In this document: positions 1 to 6,707 of the stretch, in pieces
How the letters are laid out: every line of letters starts with the position of its first letter
Position numbering within the stretch: position 1 is the stretch's first letter
NCBI GenBank assembly: GCA_023818725.1
Contig: JAMWBX010000012.1
Location: 1-10,787 of the forward strand
Direction of reading: 5' to 3'
Source of the DNA: Candidatus Omnitrophota bacterium
GTDB lineage: Bacteria > Ratteibacteria > UBA8468 > B48-G9 > DTJG01
Length of the DNA stretch: 10,787 nucleotides
Notes under the pieces: model-generated
Database searches by the model: none
What the model saw: only the letters and a program-made list of their open reading frames with translations
Told to the model about the DNA's origin: nothing
Program-made: the position numbers and the translations under genes

Positions 1-536
1 GAGTGGAAAAATTATATAACGTAAAACCTGATTTGGTTTGCTTGGGTAAGATTATAGGGGGTGGATTTCCTGCAGGAGCATTCGGTGGGAAAAAAGAGAT
101 TATGAAGCTTCTTGCGCCATCCGGACCTGTATATCAGGCCGGAACGTTCTCCGGCAATCCTGTTAGTGTAAGAGCCGGACTTGCGACTTTAAGGATTTTA
201 CAAAATAGTGGAAATTACAAACAGTTAGAGAAAATGGCAGGTATTCTTTGTAATGGCATATTAGAAAATGCAAAAAAATTAGGAAAGCACCTTCTTATAA
301 ACAGAATTGGTTCGATGTTCACTATATTTTTTACCGACAGGAAAAAATTTTATGATTATCAGGCAGTATTAACTTCAAATACCAGAAAGTATAAAAAATT
401 CTTTCATAAAATGCTTGATAACGGAATATATCTTCCGCCATCGCAATTTGAAGCTTGTTTTGTGTCAGTGGCTCATACTGAAAAAGATATAGAGAAAACA
501 ATAAAGGCGTCATATGAGGCATTAAAAGAAATGTAA
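1..536 (+). CDS. hemL: Glutamate-1-semialdehyde 2,1-aminomutase, C-terminal part (5' end outside window)
   Basis: PLP enzyme that converts glutamate-1-semialdehyde to 5-aminolevulinate, the first committed tetrapyrrole precursor, in the cytoplasm. Only about the last 178 residues are present; the family is usually about 425-430 residues. The GTG at position 3 is an internal Val codon, not a start. Seen directly: the PLP-lysine motif LGKIIGGGFPAGAFGG (Lys 16 counting from base 3), the QAGTFSGNP segment that is nearly invariant in the family, and the typical C-terminal NGIYLPPSQFEA...SVAHTEKDIEKT. The reading frame is intact to TAA at 534-536. The stop lies 10 bp before the siroheme-dependent reductase, so co-transcription is likely. 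Supplying 5-aminolevulinate next to a siroheme enzyme makes sense, and hem genes may continue upstream of the window. Identification is secure. Confidence 0.95.
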   Translation, partial: VEKLYNVKPDLVCLGKIIGGGFPAGAFGGKKEIMKLLAPSGPVYQAGTFSGNPVSVRAGLATLRILQNSGNYKQLEKMAGILCNGILENAKKLGKHLLINRIGSMFTIFFTDRKKFYDYQAVLTSNTRKYKKFFHKMLDNGIYLPPSQFEACFVSVAHTEKDIEKTIKASYEALKEM

Positions 537-546
537 GGGGTGTCCA

Positions 547-2868
547 ATGTTTAAATTACCAAAGAAAATCATAGATGATATGCAAAATTATGAAGAGAAT
601 CTGAAGAAATTTCTCTCAGGAAAAATAAATGATACATTCTTCCGCGGAGTGCGGGTTCCCTGGGGATATTATGCTCAGAGGGGCGGTAAGATTTTAATGT
701 CGAGACTAAGGATACCAGCAGGAATTCTTACTCCTGAGCAATTAAAAGCGATCGCTATAGCAGCAAAAAATTTTGCAGATGAAAGGCTTCATATCACCAC
801 ACGACAGGATATTCAAATACATAATGTGCCTTATGAAAATTCTATCAAGATAATTGAATATCTTAAAGATTTTAATCTTTCTCCCCGGGCAGGTGGAGGA
901 AATACTGTAAGGAATATAACTGCTTGTTATCTATCGGGAATATGTCCTGAAGAAAAAATAGAAGTTTATAAAACTGTATGGGGATTAACTGAGTATTTAC
1001 TTACGCTTGATGAATCTTACAATCTTCCAAGGAAGTTTAAAATAGCATTTTCCGGTTGTGTCAGAGACTGCGCTTACGCAGGTGTTAACGATGTTGGATT
1101 TATCGCGGGAGTCGATGGGTTTAAGGTATTATGTGGCGGTGGTATGGGAGCAAAAAGTAGTGTTGGTAAGGTTTTAATTGATGAAGCGGAACCAGAAAAT
1201 GTTGCATATATTGTTAAATCAATTTTGAATGTATTTAATAAATTTGGCGATAGAAAAAATAAACATCATAATCGCTTGAGATTTTTAATTCAAGATATTG
1301 GCTGGGAGAAGTTTTTTGAACTTTATAATCAAGAATTTAACAAACTGAAAGATACAGAATACATAAGTTTAAGAAATAACACCGGATTACCCAAACTAGA
1401 AAACCGGACACGCGGGGAAATAAAATTCAGCGATGATGAATCTTACAATTTATTTCTTAAATATAATGTCGCAGAACAGAAACAGAAAGGTTATTATTAT
1501 GTCCATTTAAGAATACCTTTAGGAGAAATCAATTCTGAGCAACTAATCCGTTTATCAGAGTTAGTAGAAATTGTTCCTGAAATAATTTTTAGAACCACTC
1601 AGAGGCAAAATTTAGTTATTTCAAATGTTCCATCTCATAAACTTTACTTTGTTTATGAAAAAGTGAAAGATGCATTAAAAGATTTTTTGTTTCCTGACAC
1701 AATTTTTGACATGATTTCCTGCAAGGCCGTAACTACATGTAATTTAGGAATATGTAATGCTATGGGTTTAGTTCCGGAAATAATAAAAAGACTGGAAAAA
1801 ATTAATTTAGACATTGATAAGTTGAAGGATATAAGGGTGAATGTCAGTGGTTGCCCAAATTCCTGTGGCCACCACAGAATAGGCACAATTTCTTTCTCAG
1901 GCTTGACCAGGAAGGTTTATAATAGGTCAGTACCTTTTTATAAGATCTATTTAGGTGGAAAAATAAATGCAGAGAATACAAGACTTGCAGAGGAAATAGG
2001 TATAGTCCCAGCTCATAATATTCCTGATTTATTCTGCGAATTTATTTTCATACTGCAGAGTGAAAGCGAAGGAGATGTTCATAAATACATCTTGAATGAA
2101 GGCAAAATTCATATGCTTGAGTTGATTAAAAAATACTCTTATGTTCCAAGTTATGAAGAAAATAAGGCTTATTATAAAGACTTTGGTATGACAGAAGAGT
2201 TTTCCCTGGATGGATTATCGCAGGGAGAATGCGGTGCGGGTGTTATAGATATGGTAGAGTCTGATATAGAGTCAGCAAAACAGTTATTGATTAGCGCGAA
2301 AGAAAAAAATTTAGAGATTAATGATATAAAAGATGCCCTGGTATATTCTGCTCGTGCATTACTTGTAGTAAAGGGTATTGACCCCAGATCTGAAGAAGAA
2401 GCAATTTCAGGTTTTATTGATAAGTTCATAAAAACAGGCATTTGCAATCCTGAATTTGAGAACTTAAATTCAATTTATGCCGGTATAATTTCAGACAAAG
2501 TTAGCAGACAACAAGCTTACGAATATACATGGAACTTCTATCAGGAGGTAAAAAGAATCTATTCTTCAATGGATAGCAATTTCAACTTTTTAGCAAGTTT
2601 TAAAGAACCAACGAAAACCAATGAGAACCAACCTGATCAGCCTCGGACCCTTACTTACGATTTAACAGGGACCCCCTGCCCAATTAATTATGTAAAGATA
2701 AAACTTAAGCTTGAAGAATTGAACATAGGAGATATTCTTGAGGTATTTTTGGATGACGGTGAACCAATTCGTAATGTGCCTAAAAGTTTGAAAAACGACG
2801 GACAGGAGATAATAAAGATCGAACAAGTAAAAGACTTTTTTAAAGTTCTAATTAAAAGAAAAGTCTGA
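547..2868 (+). CDS. Siroheme/[4Fe-4S] sulfite (nitrite) reductase with HEPN-like and TusA-like C-terminal domains
   Basis: Predicted cytoplasmic six-electron reductase, most likely sulfite to sulfide from its neighbours; nitrite cannot be excluded. The 773 residues are much longer than usual assimilatory enzymes (about 500-570). The first about 450 residues are a tandem of ferredoxin-like half plus siroheme half. Repeat 1 has TTRQD near 83-87, Cys127-x5-Cys133 and Cys171-x3-Cys175. Repeat 2 has RTTQRQN at 349-355, Cys392-x5-Cys398 and SGCPNSCG (Cys436-x3-Cys440). Both repeats thus carry a complete cluster/siroheme Cys set, whereas well-known enzymes keep only the second. Residues about 575-690 are helical and HEPN-like (DALVYSARALLVVKGIDP...FIDKFIKTGI). 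Residues about 698-773 form a TusA/SirA fold with the motif CPIN (Cys711) in place of CPxP. ATG at 547 follows a GGGGTG Shine-Dalgarno. No flavin or NADPH domain is present, so ferredoxin is the likely donor. Confidence 0.88.
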   Translation: MFKLPKKIIDDMQNYEENLKKFLSGKINDTFFRGVRVPWGYYAQRGGKILMSRLRIPAGILTPEQLKAIAIAAKNFADERLHITTRQDIQIHNVPYENSIKIIEYLKDFNLSPRAGGGNTVRNITACYLSGICPEEKIEVYKTVWGLTEYLLTLDESYNLPRKFKIAFSGCVRDCAYAGVNDVGFIAGVDGFKVLCGGGMGAKSSVGKVLIDEAEPENVAYIVKSILNVFNKFGDRKNKHHNRLRFLIQDIGWEKFFELYNQEFNKLKDTEYISLRNNTGLPKLENRTRGEIKFSDDESYNLFLKYNVAEQKQKGYYYVHLRIPLGEINSEQLIRLSELVEIVPEIIFRTTQRQNLVISNVPSHKLYFVYEKVKDALKDFLFPDTIFDMISCKAVTTCNLGICNAMGLVPEIIKRLEKINLDIDKLKDIRVNVSGCPNSCGHHRIGTISFSGLTRKVYNRSVPFYKIYLGGKINAENTRLAEEIGIVPAHNIPDLFCEFIFILQSESEGDVHKYILNEGKIHMLELIKKYSYVPSYEENKAYYKDFGMTEEFSLDGLSQGECGAGVIDMVESDIESAKQLLISAKEKNLEINDIKDALVYSARALLVVKGIDPRSEEEAISGFIDKFIKTGICNPEFENLNSIYAGIISDKVSRQQAYEYTWNFYQEVKRIYSSMDSNFNFLASFKEPTKTNENQPDQPRTLTYDLTGTPCPINYVKIKLKLEELNIGDILEVFLDDGEPIRNVPKSLKNDGQEIIKIEQVKDFFKVLIKRKV

Positions 2869-2875
2869 AAAGGAG
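2868..2875 (+). promoter_or_regulatory. Ribosome binding site for the sulfur carrier gene
   Basis: AAAGGAG lies 6-7 bases before the ATG at 2882 and directly abuts the stop of the reductase gene. It fixes the start of the small sulfur-carrier ORF and supports it as a real, separately initiated gene. Confidence 0.75.
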
Positions 2876-2881
2876 AAGCAA

Positions 2882-3124
2882 ATGGCAATAAAAGTTTTAA
2901 TTAACGGTAAGGAAGAAATACTGGAATCCGAGACAAATGTCCTTGAATTGCTGAAAAAGAAGAACATTCGTCCGGAAGTGGTTACCGTTGAATTAAATGG
3001 AAAAATAATAGAGCGTAAAGACTATCAAACGATATCACTTAAAAATGGTGATACTCTTGAGTTTGTATTTTTTATGGGTGGAGGTCATTTCATTGTTTCT
3101 TTTGAACGATGGTGGGAACTATGA
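2882..3124 (+). CDS. ThiS/MoaD-like sulfur carrier protein with a 12-residue tail after its Gly-Gly-Gly
   Basis: Ubiquitin-fold sulfur carrier. Members of this family are adenylated at a C-terminal Gly-Gly by an E1-like enzyme and then carry sulfur as a thiocarboxylate. The first 68 residues match a ThiS-type protein in length and pattern: MAIKVLINGKEE start, TNVLELLKKKNIRPEVVTVELNGKII core, and the end LEFVFFMGGG. Unlike a mature carrier, the ORF then continues HFIVSFERWWEL (12 residues) to a TGA at 3122-3124. That stop overlaps the cysteine synthase ATG as ATGA, suggesting coupled translation. If the tail is made, a protease must remove it before activation, as is known for QbsE and HcyS-type carriers. 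The cysteine synthase neighbour suggests sulfur delivery to cysteine or homocysteine rather than to thiamine, but a ThiS role is possible since Thi4-type genes normally need no ThiS. Confidence 0.85.
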   Translation: MAIKVLINGKEEILESETNVLELLKKKNIRPEVVTVELNGKIIERKDYQTISLKNGDTLEFVFFMGGGHFIVSFERWWEL

Positions 3125-4080
3125 ATATCAACGAAAACAGATTAAAAAAGTGTGGTGTAAAGGTAGCGGAAAATGTGCTTGAACTTGTATGTAATACTCC
3201 TATGGTTCGACTGAATAGAATTGTTGAAAAAGATATGGCGGAGATTTATGCCAAGCTTGAATCATTTAACCCTGCCGGTAGCGTAAAAGACCGCATATCC
3301 CTTTCTATGATTGAAGACGCAGAGAGAAAAGGTAAATTAAAACCAGGAACAGTAGTTGTTGAACCAACTTCGGGTAACACCGGCATAGGGCTGGCAATGG
3401 TGTGTGCAGTAAAAGGATATAGATGTATTTTAACTATGCCGGAATCAATGAGTTTAGAAAGAATCTATATTTTGAAGTCGTATGGAGCAGAAGTTGTTTT
3501 AACCCCTGCTATAGAAGGTATGACCGGCGCTATAAAAAAGGCGGAAGAGATTGTTAAAAATAATAAAAATAGTTTTATGCCGCAACAATTCAATAATCTG
3601 GCTAATCCTGAGATACATCGTAAAACCACTGCCAGAGAGATATTGGAAGCTTGTGATGGTAAACTGGACGCATTTGTATCTGGGGTTGGAACAGGCGGCA
3701 CAATTACCGGGGTCGGTGAAATACTAAAAAAGGAAATCGAAGGAATAAAAATAGTTGCAGTTGAACCTGCAGGCTCTGCTGTACTGTCGGGTAAAAAGGC
3801 AGGACCTCATAAAATACAAGGCATCGGCGCTGGATTTATTCCGAAGATTCTCAATCGTAAGATCATTGACCAGGTAATTGTGGTTGAAGACGATCAGGCA
3901 TTTCAAACTGCTAAACGATTATCTCGTGAAGAAGGATTATTTGTAGGTATTTCAGCAGGGGCAGCTTGTTTTGCTGCACTTAAAGTAGCGAAGGATTTAG
4001 GAAAAGGGAAACGGGTAGTGGTAATTTTCTCTGACACAGGGGAGAGATATTTCAGTATGGAACAATATTTTACAGCCTGA
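3121..4080 (+). CDS. cysK: Cysteine synthase (O-acetylserine sulfhydrylase family, PLP)
   Basis: Fold-type II PLP enzyme that makes L-cysteine from an activated serine (O-acetyl- or O-phosphoserine) and sulfide, or from a carrier thiocarboxylate in CysM-like cases. Seen directly: NTPMVRLNRI near the N terminus, the PLP lysine in NPAGSVKDR (Lys56 from the 3121 start), the substrate loop EPTSGNTGIGLA, the phosphate-binding GVGTGGTITG, GISAGAA, and the C-terminal SDTGERYFS. At 319 residues the length is normal, with about 12 extra N-terminal residues. An in-frame ATG also exists at 3109. I prefer 3121 because it forms an ATGA overlap with the carrier's stop and has a purine-rich GGTGGGA just upstream. 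The direct overlap with a sulfur-carrier gene parallels the mycobacterial cysO-cysM pair, so a protein thiocarboxylate may be its sulfur donor (inference). Confidence 0.93.
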   Translation: MNINENRLKKCGVKVAENVLELVCNTPMVRLNRIVEKDMAEIYAKLESFNPAGSVKDRISLSMIEDAERKGKLKPGTVVVEPTSGNTGIGLAMVCAVKGYRCILTMPESMSLERIYILKSYGAEVVLTPAIEGMTGAIKKAEEIVKNNKNSFMPQQFNNLANPEIHRKTTAREILEACDGKLDAFVSGVGTGGTITGVGEILKKEIEGIKIVAVEPAGSAVLSGKKAGPHKIQGIGAGFIPKILNRKIIDQVIVVEDDQAFQTAKRLSREEGLFVGISAGAACFAALKVAKDLGKGKRVVVIFSDTGERYFSMEQYFTA

Positions 4081-4134
4081 GGGTTTATGTTTGACAATTT
4101 ATTATCTGTAAAAATTGATTGTGCGACATATTAA

Positions 4135-4140
4135 AAGGAG
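4135..4140 (+). promoter_or_regulatory. Ribosome binding site for the threonine synthase family gene
   Basis: AAGGAG sits six bases before the ATG at 4147. The 66-bp gap after the cysteine synthase is the longest inside the cluster. It also holds a perfect TTGACA at 4091-4096, but with no good -10 box at the right distance. Confidence 0.7.
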
Positions 4141-4146
4141 TCGAAA

Positions 4147-5388
4147 ATGTCTTATATCAAAGGATTAAGATGCAGGGAGTGTGGTAGGGAGTACCCTAAA
4201 GAACCACTCTATGTTTGTGAGTATTGTTTCGGTCCATTAGAAGTGGATTATGATTATGAAGGGATAAAGAAAGTACTGACCAAAGAATTAATCGCTTCGC
4301 GCGAAAAGAATCTCTGGCGGTATAGAGAACTATTGCCGGTTGATAATGAACCAGTCGTTGGCCTTCAATCAGGTTTTACACCCTTAATCAAAGCGGAAAA
4401 TCTATCCAGGGAATTAGGGGTAAAACAATTATATATTAAGGATGATTCCGTTTGCCATCCCACACTTTCCTTCAAGGATAGAGTAGTTTCAGTCGCATTA
4501 ACAAAAGCAAGGGAATTTGGATTTAATATTGTTGCCTGTGCCTCCACCGGTAATTTAGCAAATTCAGTATCCGCACAGGCAGCACGGGCAAATTTGAAAT
4601 GCTTTGTATTTATCCCTGAAAATTTAGAATTAGGGAAAATAATTGCATCGCTTATCTATGCCCCACAGGTTATAGCAATCGAAGGTAATTATGACGAGGT
4701 AAATCGTCTATGCACTGAGATAGCAAATAAATACAAATGGGCCTTTGTTAATATTAACATCCGGCCTTATTATGCTGAAGGGTCAAAAACATACGCCTAT
4801 GAAATTGTGGAGCAATTAGGCTGGCGTGCCCCTCAAAATATTATTGTGCCGGTTGCAGGTGGGTCTCTGATTTCCAAGATCTGGAAAGGGCTGCATGAGT
4901 TGCTTAAATTGGGTTTTATAAATGAAGTGAAAACAAAAATGTATGCTGCACAGGCAAAAGGTTGTAATCCTGTGGTTTCAGCCATAAAAGAAAACAGAGA
5001 GATTATTAAACCAGTAAAACCTGAAACAATTGCCAAATCATTAGCGATAGGCAACCCTGCGGATGGTTATTATGCATTCAAAACAGTTATGGATAGTGGT
5101 GGATGGGCTGAGGATGTAACTGATGAAGAAATAGTTGAAGGAATAAAATTATTAGCCCGTACCGAGGGTATATTTACTGAAACAGCTGGTGGAGTAACAG
5201 TTGCCGTTACTAAAAAACTCATCGAGCAGGGTAGAATTAAAAAAGATGAGCTTACAGTAATTTCAATTACAGGTAATGGATTAAAAACCCAGGAGGCGAT
5301 TTCATCAAGGTTAGGGAAACTTATAAAAATCAAGCCAAACTTAAGTTCATTCGAAAACGTAGTCAATAAAAATGGTTCACTCAGATAG
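4147..5388 (+). CDS. thrC: Threonine synthase family PLP enzyme with N-terminal zinc ribbon
   Basis: Fold-type II PLP enzyme whose characterised relatives turn O-phosphohomoserine into threonine. Its 413 residues begin with a zinc ribbon (Cys9-x2-Cys12, Cys24-x2-Cys27: CRECG...CEYC), common in bacterial and archaeal threonine synthases of this type. The core has SGFTPLIKAENL, the PLP lysine in TLSFKDR (Lys110), ASTGNLANSVSAQAA as substrate/PLP loop, GSKTYAYEIVEQLGW, VAGGSLISKIWKG, and near the end GIFTETAGGVTVA and TGNGL. Length and motif order are normal. Placed inside a sulfur-assimilation cluster, it might supply threonine simply by linkage. Alternatively it might act on O-phosphohomoserine with a sulfur nucleophile to give homocysteine; that is inference without precedent I can cite. 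The 3' end overlaps the next ORF by 17 bp. Confidence 0.88.
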   Translation: MSYIKGLRCRECGREYPKEPLYVCEYCFGPLEVDYDYEGIKKVLTKELIASREKNLWRYRELLPVDNEPVVGLQSGFTPLIKAENLSRELGVKQLYIKDDSVCHPTLSFKDRVVSVALTKAREFGFNIVACASTGNLANSVSAQAARANLKCFVFIPENLELGKIIASLIYAPQVIAIEGNYDEVNRLCTEIANKYKWAFVNINIRPYYAEGSKTYAYEIVEQLGWRAPQNIIVPVAGGSLISKIWKGLHELLKLGFINEVKTKMYAAQAKGCNPVVSAIKENREIIKPVKPETIAKSLAIGNPADGYYAFKTVMDSGGWAEDVTDEEIVEGIKLLARTEGIFTETAGGVTVAVTKKLIEQGRIKKDELTVISITGNGLKTQEAISSRLGKLIKIKPNLSSFENVVNKNGSLR

Positions 5389-5596
5389 AATAAAAAAAAT
5401 TGAACTGTCGAATTTGGGTCATGTAAAGTCAGTGGAGTGGCCTATGAACGCGTGCCAGATTTACTATAAATATAAAAATTGTGGTGGATTGCTTGTACCA
5501 AAAAAACAAAATTTTTGTGCCTTTTGTTTTTATGGAGAGGACCTATGTCAACCAGAACAAATTGAAAGGAGGAGAACCAATGAGTATAAAGGTTAG
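5372..5596 (+). CDS. Small Cys-rich protein, divergent member of the GDCCVxC (seleno)protein family
   Basis: A 74-residue protein of unknown biochemical role. From memory of the family (CPxCG...MPxDACQxFYEC...GC...LxPKxGDCCVFCSYGxxxCPPxQ), this ORF matches in spacing: PMNACQIYYKYKNCGGLLVPK, then QNFCAFCFYGEDLCQPEQ. Its cysteines are at 28, 37, 49, 52 and 59. Two usual features are missing. The N-terminal CPxCG is replaced by LSNLG (residues 12-16), and the GDCC of the signature is QNFC, so one Cys of the CC (or Cys-Sec) pair is Phe48. The ATG at 5372 overlaps the upstream gene by 17 bp without a clear Shine-Dalgarno. An internal ATG at 5444 has GGAG in front, but starting there would drop the conserved-looking residues upstream. 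The 3' end overlaps the next gene by 17 bp and contains its ribosome binding site. A metal- or sulfur-handling role is a guess. Confidence 0.68.
   Translation: MVHSDRIKKIELSNLGHVKSVEWPMNACQIYYKYKNCGGLLVPKKQNFCAFCFYGEDLCQPEQIERRRTNEYKG
5565..5572 (+). promoter_or_regulatory. Strong ribosome binding site deciding the start of the MoaD-MoeB gene
   Basis: AAAGGAGG is a near-perfect Shine-Dalgarno, seven bases before ATG 5580. It rules against an upstream in-frame ATG at 5481 as the real start, and the protein from 5580 begins exactly where MoaD/CysO-like homology starts. Confidence 0.85.
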
Positions 5597-6650
5597 AGTA
5601 CCAACACCACTTCAAAAACTTACAGGGAATCAATCTGAAATCGACGGTGATGGAAAAAACATCAGGGAACTGATCGAAAACCTTGATAAGAAATATCCTG
5701 GCATTAAAGAAAGGATTTTTGATGAAACTGGTAATGTTAGAAGATTTATAAACCTTTTCGTTAACGATACGGATATAAGGTTCTTGCAGGGGGATAAAAC
5801 AGAATTGAAAGACGGTGATGAGGTATCCATAATTCCAGCAATTGCGGGTGGTTCTGATTTGCGGGAAGACCAGATCGAAAGATACAGCAGACAAATAATA
5901 CTGCCTGAGGTAGGCGGAATTGGACAAAAGAAATTATTGAATGCGAGGGTTTTAATTGTTGGGTGCGGAGGATTGGGTTCGCCCTGTGCATATTATTTAG
6001 CTGCCGCAGGGATAGGCAAAATCGGGTTAGTAGATTCAGATAGGGTTGAACTGAATAACCTTCAACGTCAGATTATACATTTTATGAAAGATATAGGGAA
6101 ACATAAGGCAGAATCTGCTAAAGAAAAACTAAACTTGATTAACCCTGATGTTGAAGTAATAACCTACCCGATAAGACTTACTTCTTTAAATATCATGGAG
6201 ATAATCAAAGAGTACGATGTTGTGGTTGACGGTAGTGATAATTTTCCAACTCGTTATTTAGTAAATGATGCCTGTGTTTTGTCCGGCAAGCCCTTATTCC
6301 ACGCAGGGATATTGAAATTTGATGGGCAGGCAACAACTATTATTCCGCGTGAAGGTCCGTGTTATAGATGTATTTTTCCTGAACCACCACCTCCAGGAAC
6401 GGTACCATCCTGTCAGGAAGCTGGGATATTAGGTGTGGTGGCCGGTATTCTTGGCTTGATTCAATCTACTGAAGTACTTAAGTTTTTCTTAGGGAAGGGC
6501 GAACTTTTGAAAGGTAAATTACTTGTTTTTAATGCCCTGGAGATGAATTTCAGAAAACTTAATATTCAGAGAAACAACAATTGTGCAATCTGTGGCGATA
6601 AGCCAACGATAAAAGAATTGATTGACTACGAGCAGTTTTGCCGGATATAA
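5580..6650 (+). CDS. Fusion of a MoaD/CysO-like sulfur carrier with a MoeB/ThiF-type E1-like activating enzyme
   Basis: 356 residues. Residues 1-91 are a complete MoaD/CysO-like ubiquitin fold ending VSIIPAIAGG (Gly90-Gly91). After a short SDLRED linker, residues about 95-356 are a MoeB/ThiF adenylating domain: RYSRQIILPEVG, the nucleotide loop GCGGLGS (128-134), VDSDRVELNNLQRQ, DNFPTR, zinc cysteines C261-x2-C264 and C335-x2-C338, and the candidate crossover/thioester Cys278 in TVPSCQEAGILG. Such enzymes adenylate a carrier's terminal Gly so that it can become a thiocarboxylate. No rhodanese domain is attached, so sulfur must come from elsewhere, perhaps the TusA-like domain or sulfide. Here the carrier's Gly-Gly is internal, so it cannot be activated unless cut. 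The E1 half may instead serve the separate carrier at 2882, or molybdopterin synthesis (no other moa genes are visible). Confidence 0.9.
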   Translation: MSIKVRVPTPLQKLTGNQSEIDGDGKNIRELIENLDKKYPGIKERIFDETGNVRRFINLFVNDTDIRFLQGDKTELKDGDEVSIIPAIAGGSDLREDQIERYSRQIILPEVGGIGQKKLLNARVLIVGCGGLGSPCAYYLAAAGIGKIGLVDSDRVELNNLQRQIIHFMKDIGKHKAESAKEKLNLINPDVEVITYPIRLTSLNIMEIIKEYDVVVDGSDNFPTRYLVNDACVLSGKPLFHAGILKFDGQATTIIPREGPCYRCIFPEPPPPGTVPSCQEAGILGVVAGILGLIQSTEVLKFFLGKGELLKGKLLVFNALEMNFRKLNIQRNNNCAICGDKPTIKELIDYEQFCRI

Positions 6651-6707
6651 AAAACGATGAGGGCAGGTATTAAAACACTATTATGAATCTTTAAGTCAGG
6701 GGGTAAA

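Noticed and set aside
4091..4120. TTGACA at 4091 as an internal promoter before the threonine synthase family gene
   Set aside because: The -35 is perfect, but at 16-18 bases the best -10 is TTGATT (3 of 6 matches). The gap is only 66 bp inside a co-directional cluster.
5481..5579. Upstream in-frame start for the MoaD-MoeB protein
   Set aside because: It would add 33 residues without homology, read through the small Cys-rich gene, and place the strong AAAGGAGG inside the coding region.
5442..5927. 161-residue open frame on the minus strand
   Set aside because: It lies opposite two well-supported + strand genes, shows no family features and has no ribosome site; it is a shadow frame.
6651..6707. 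TPP riboswitch ahead of thi4
   Set aside because: The 57-bp gap is too short for the aptamer and lacks its conserved CUGAGA-type core.
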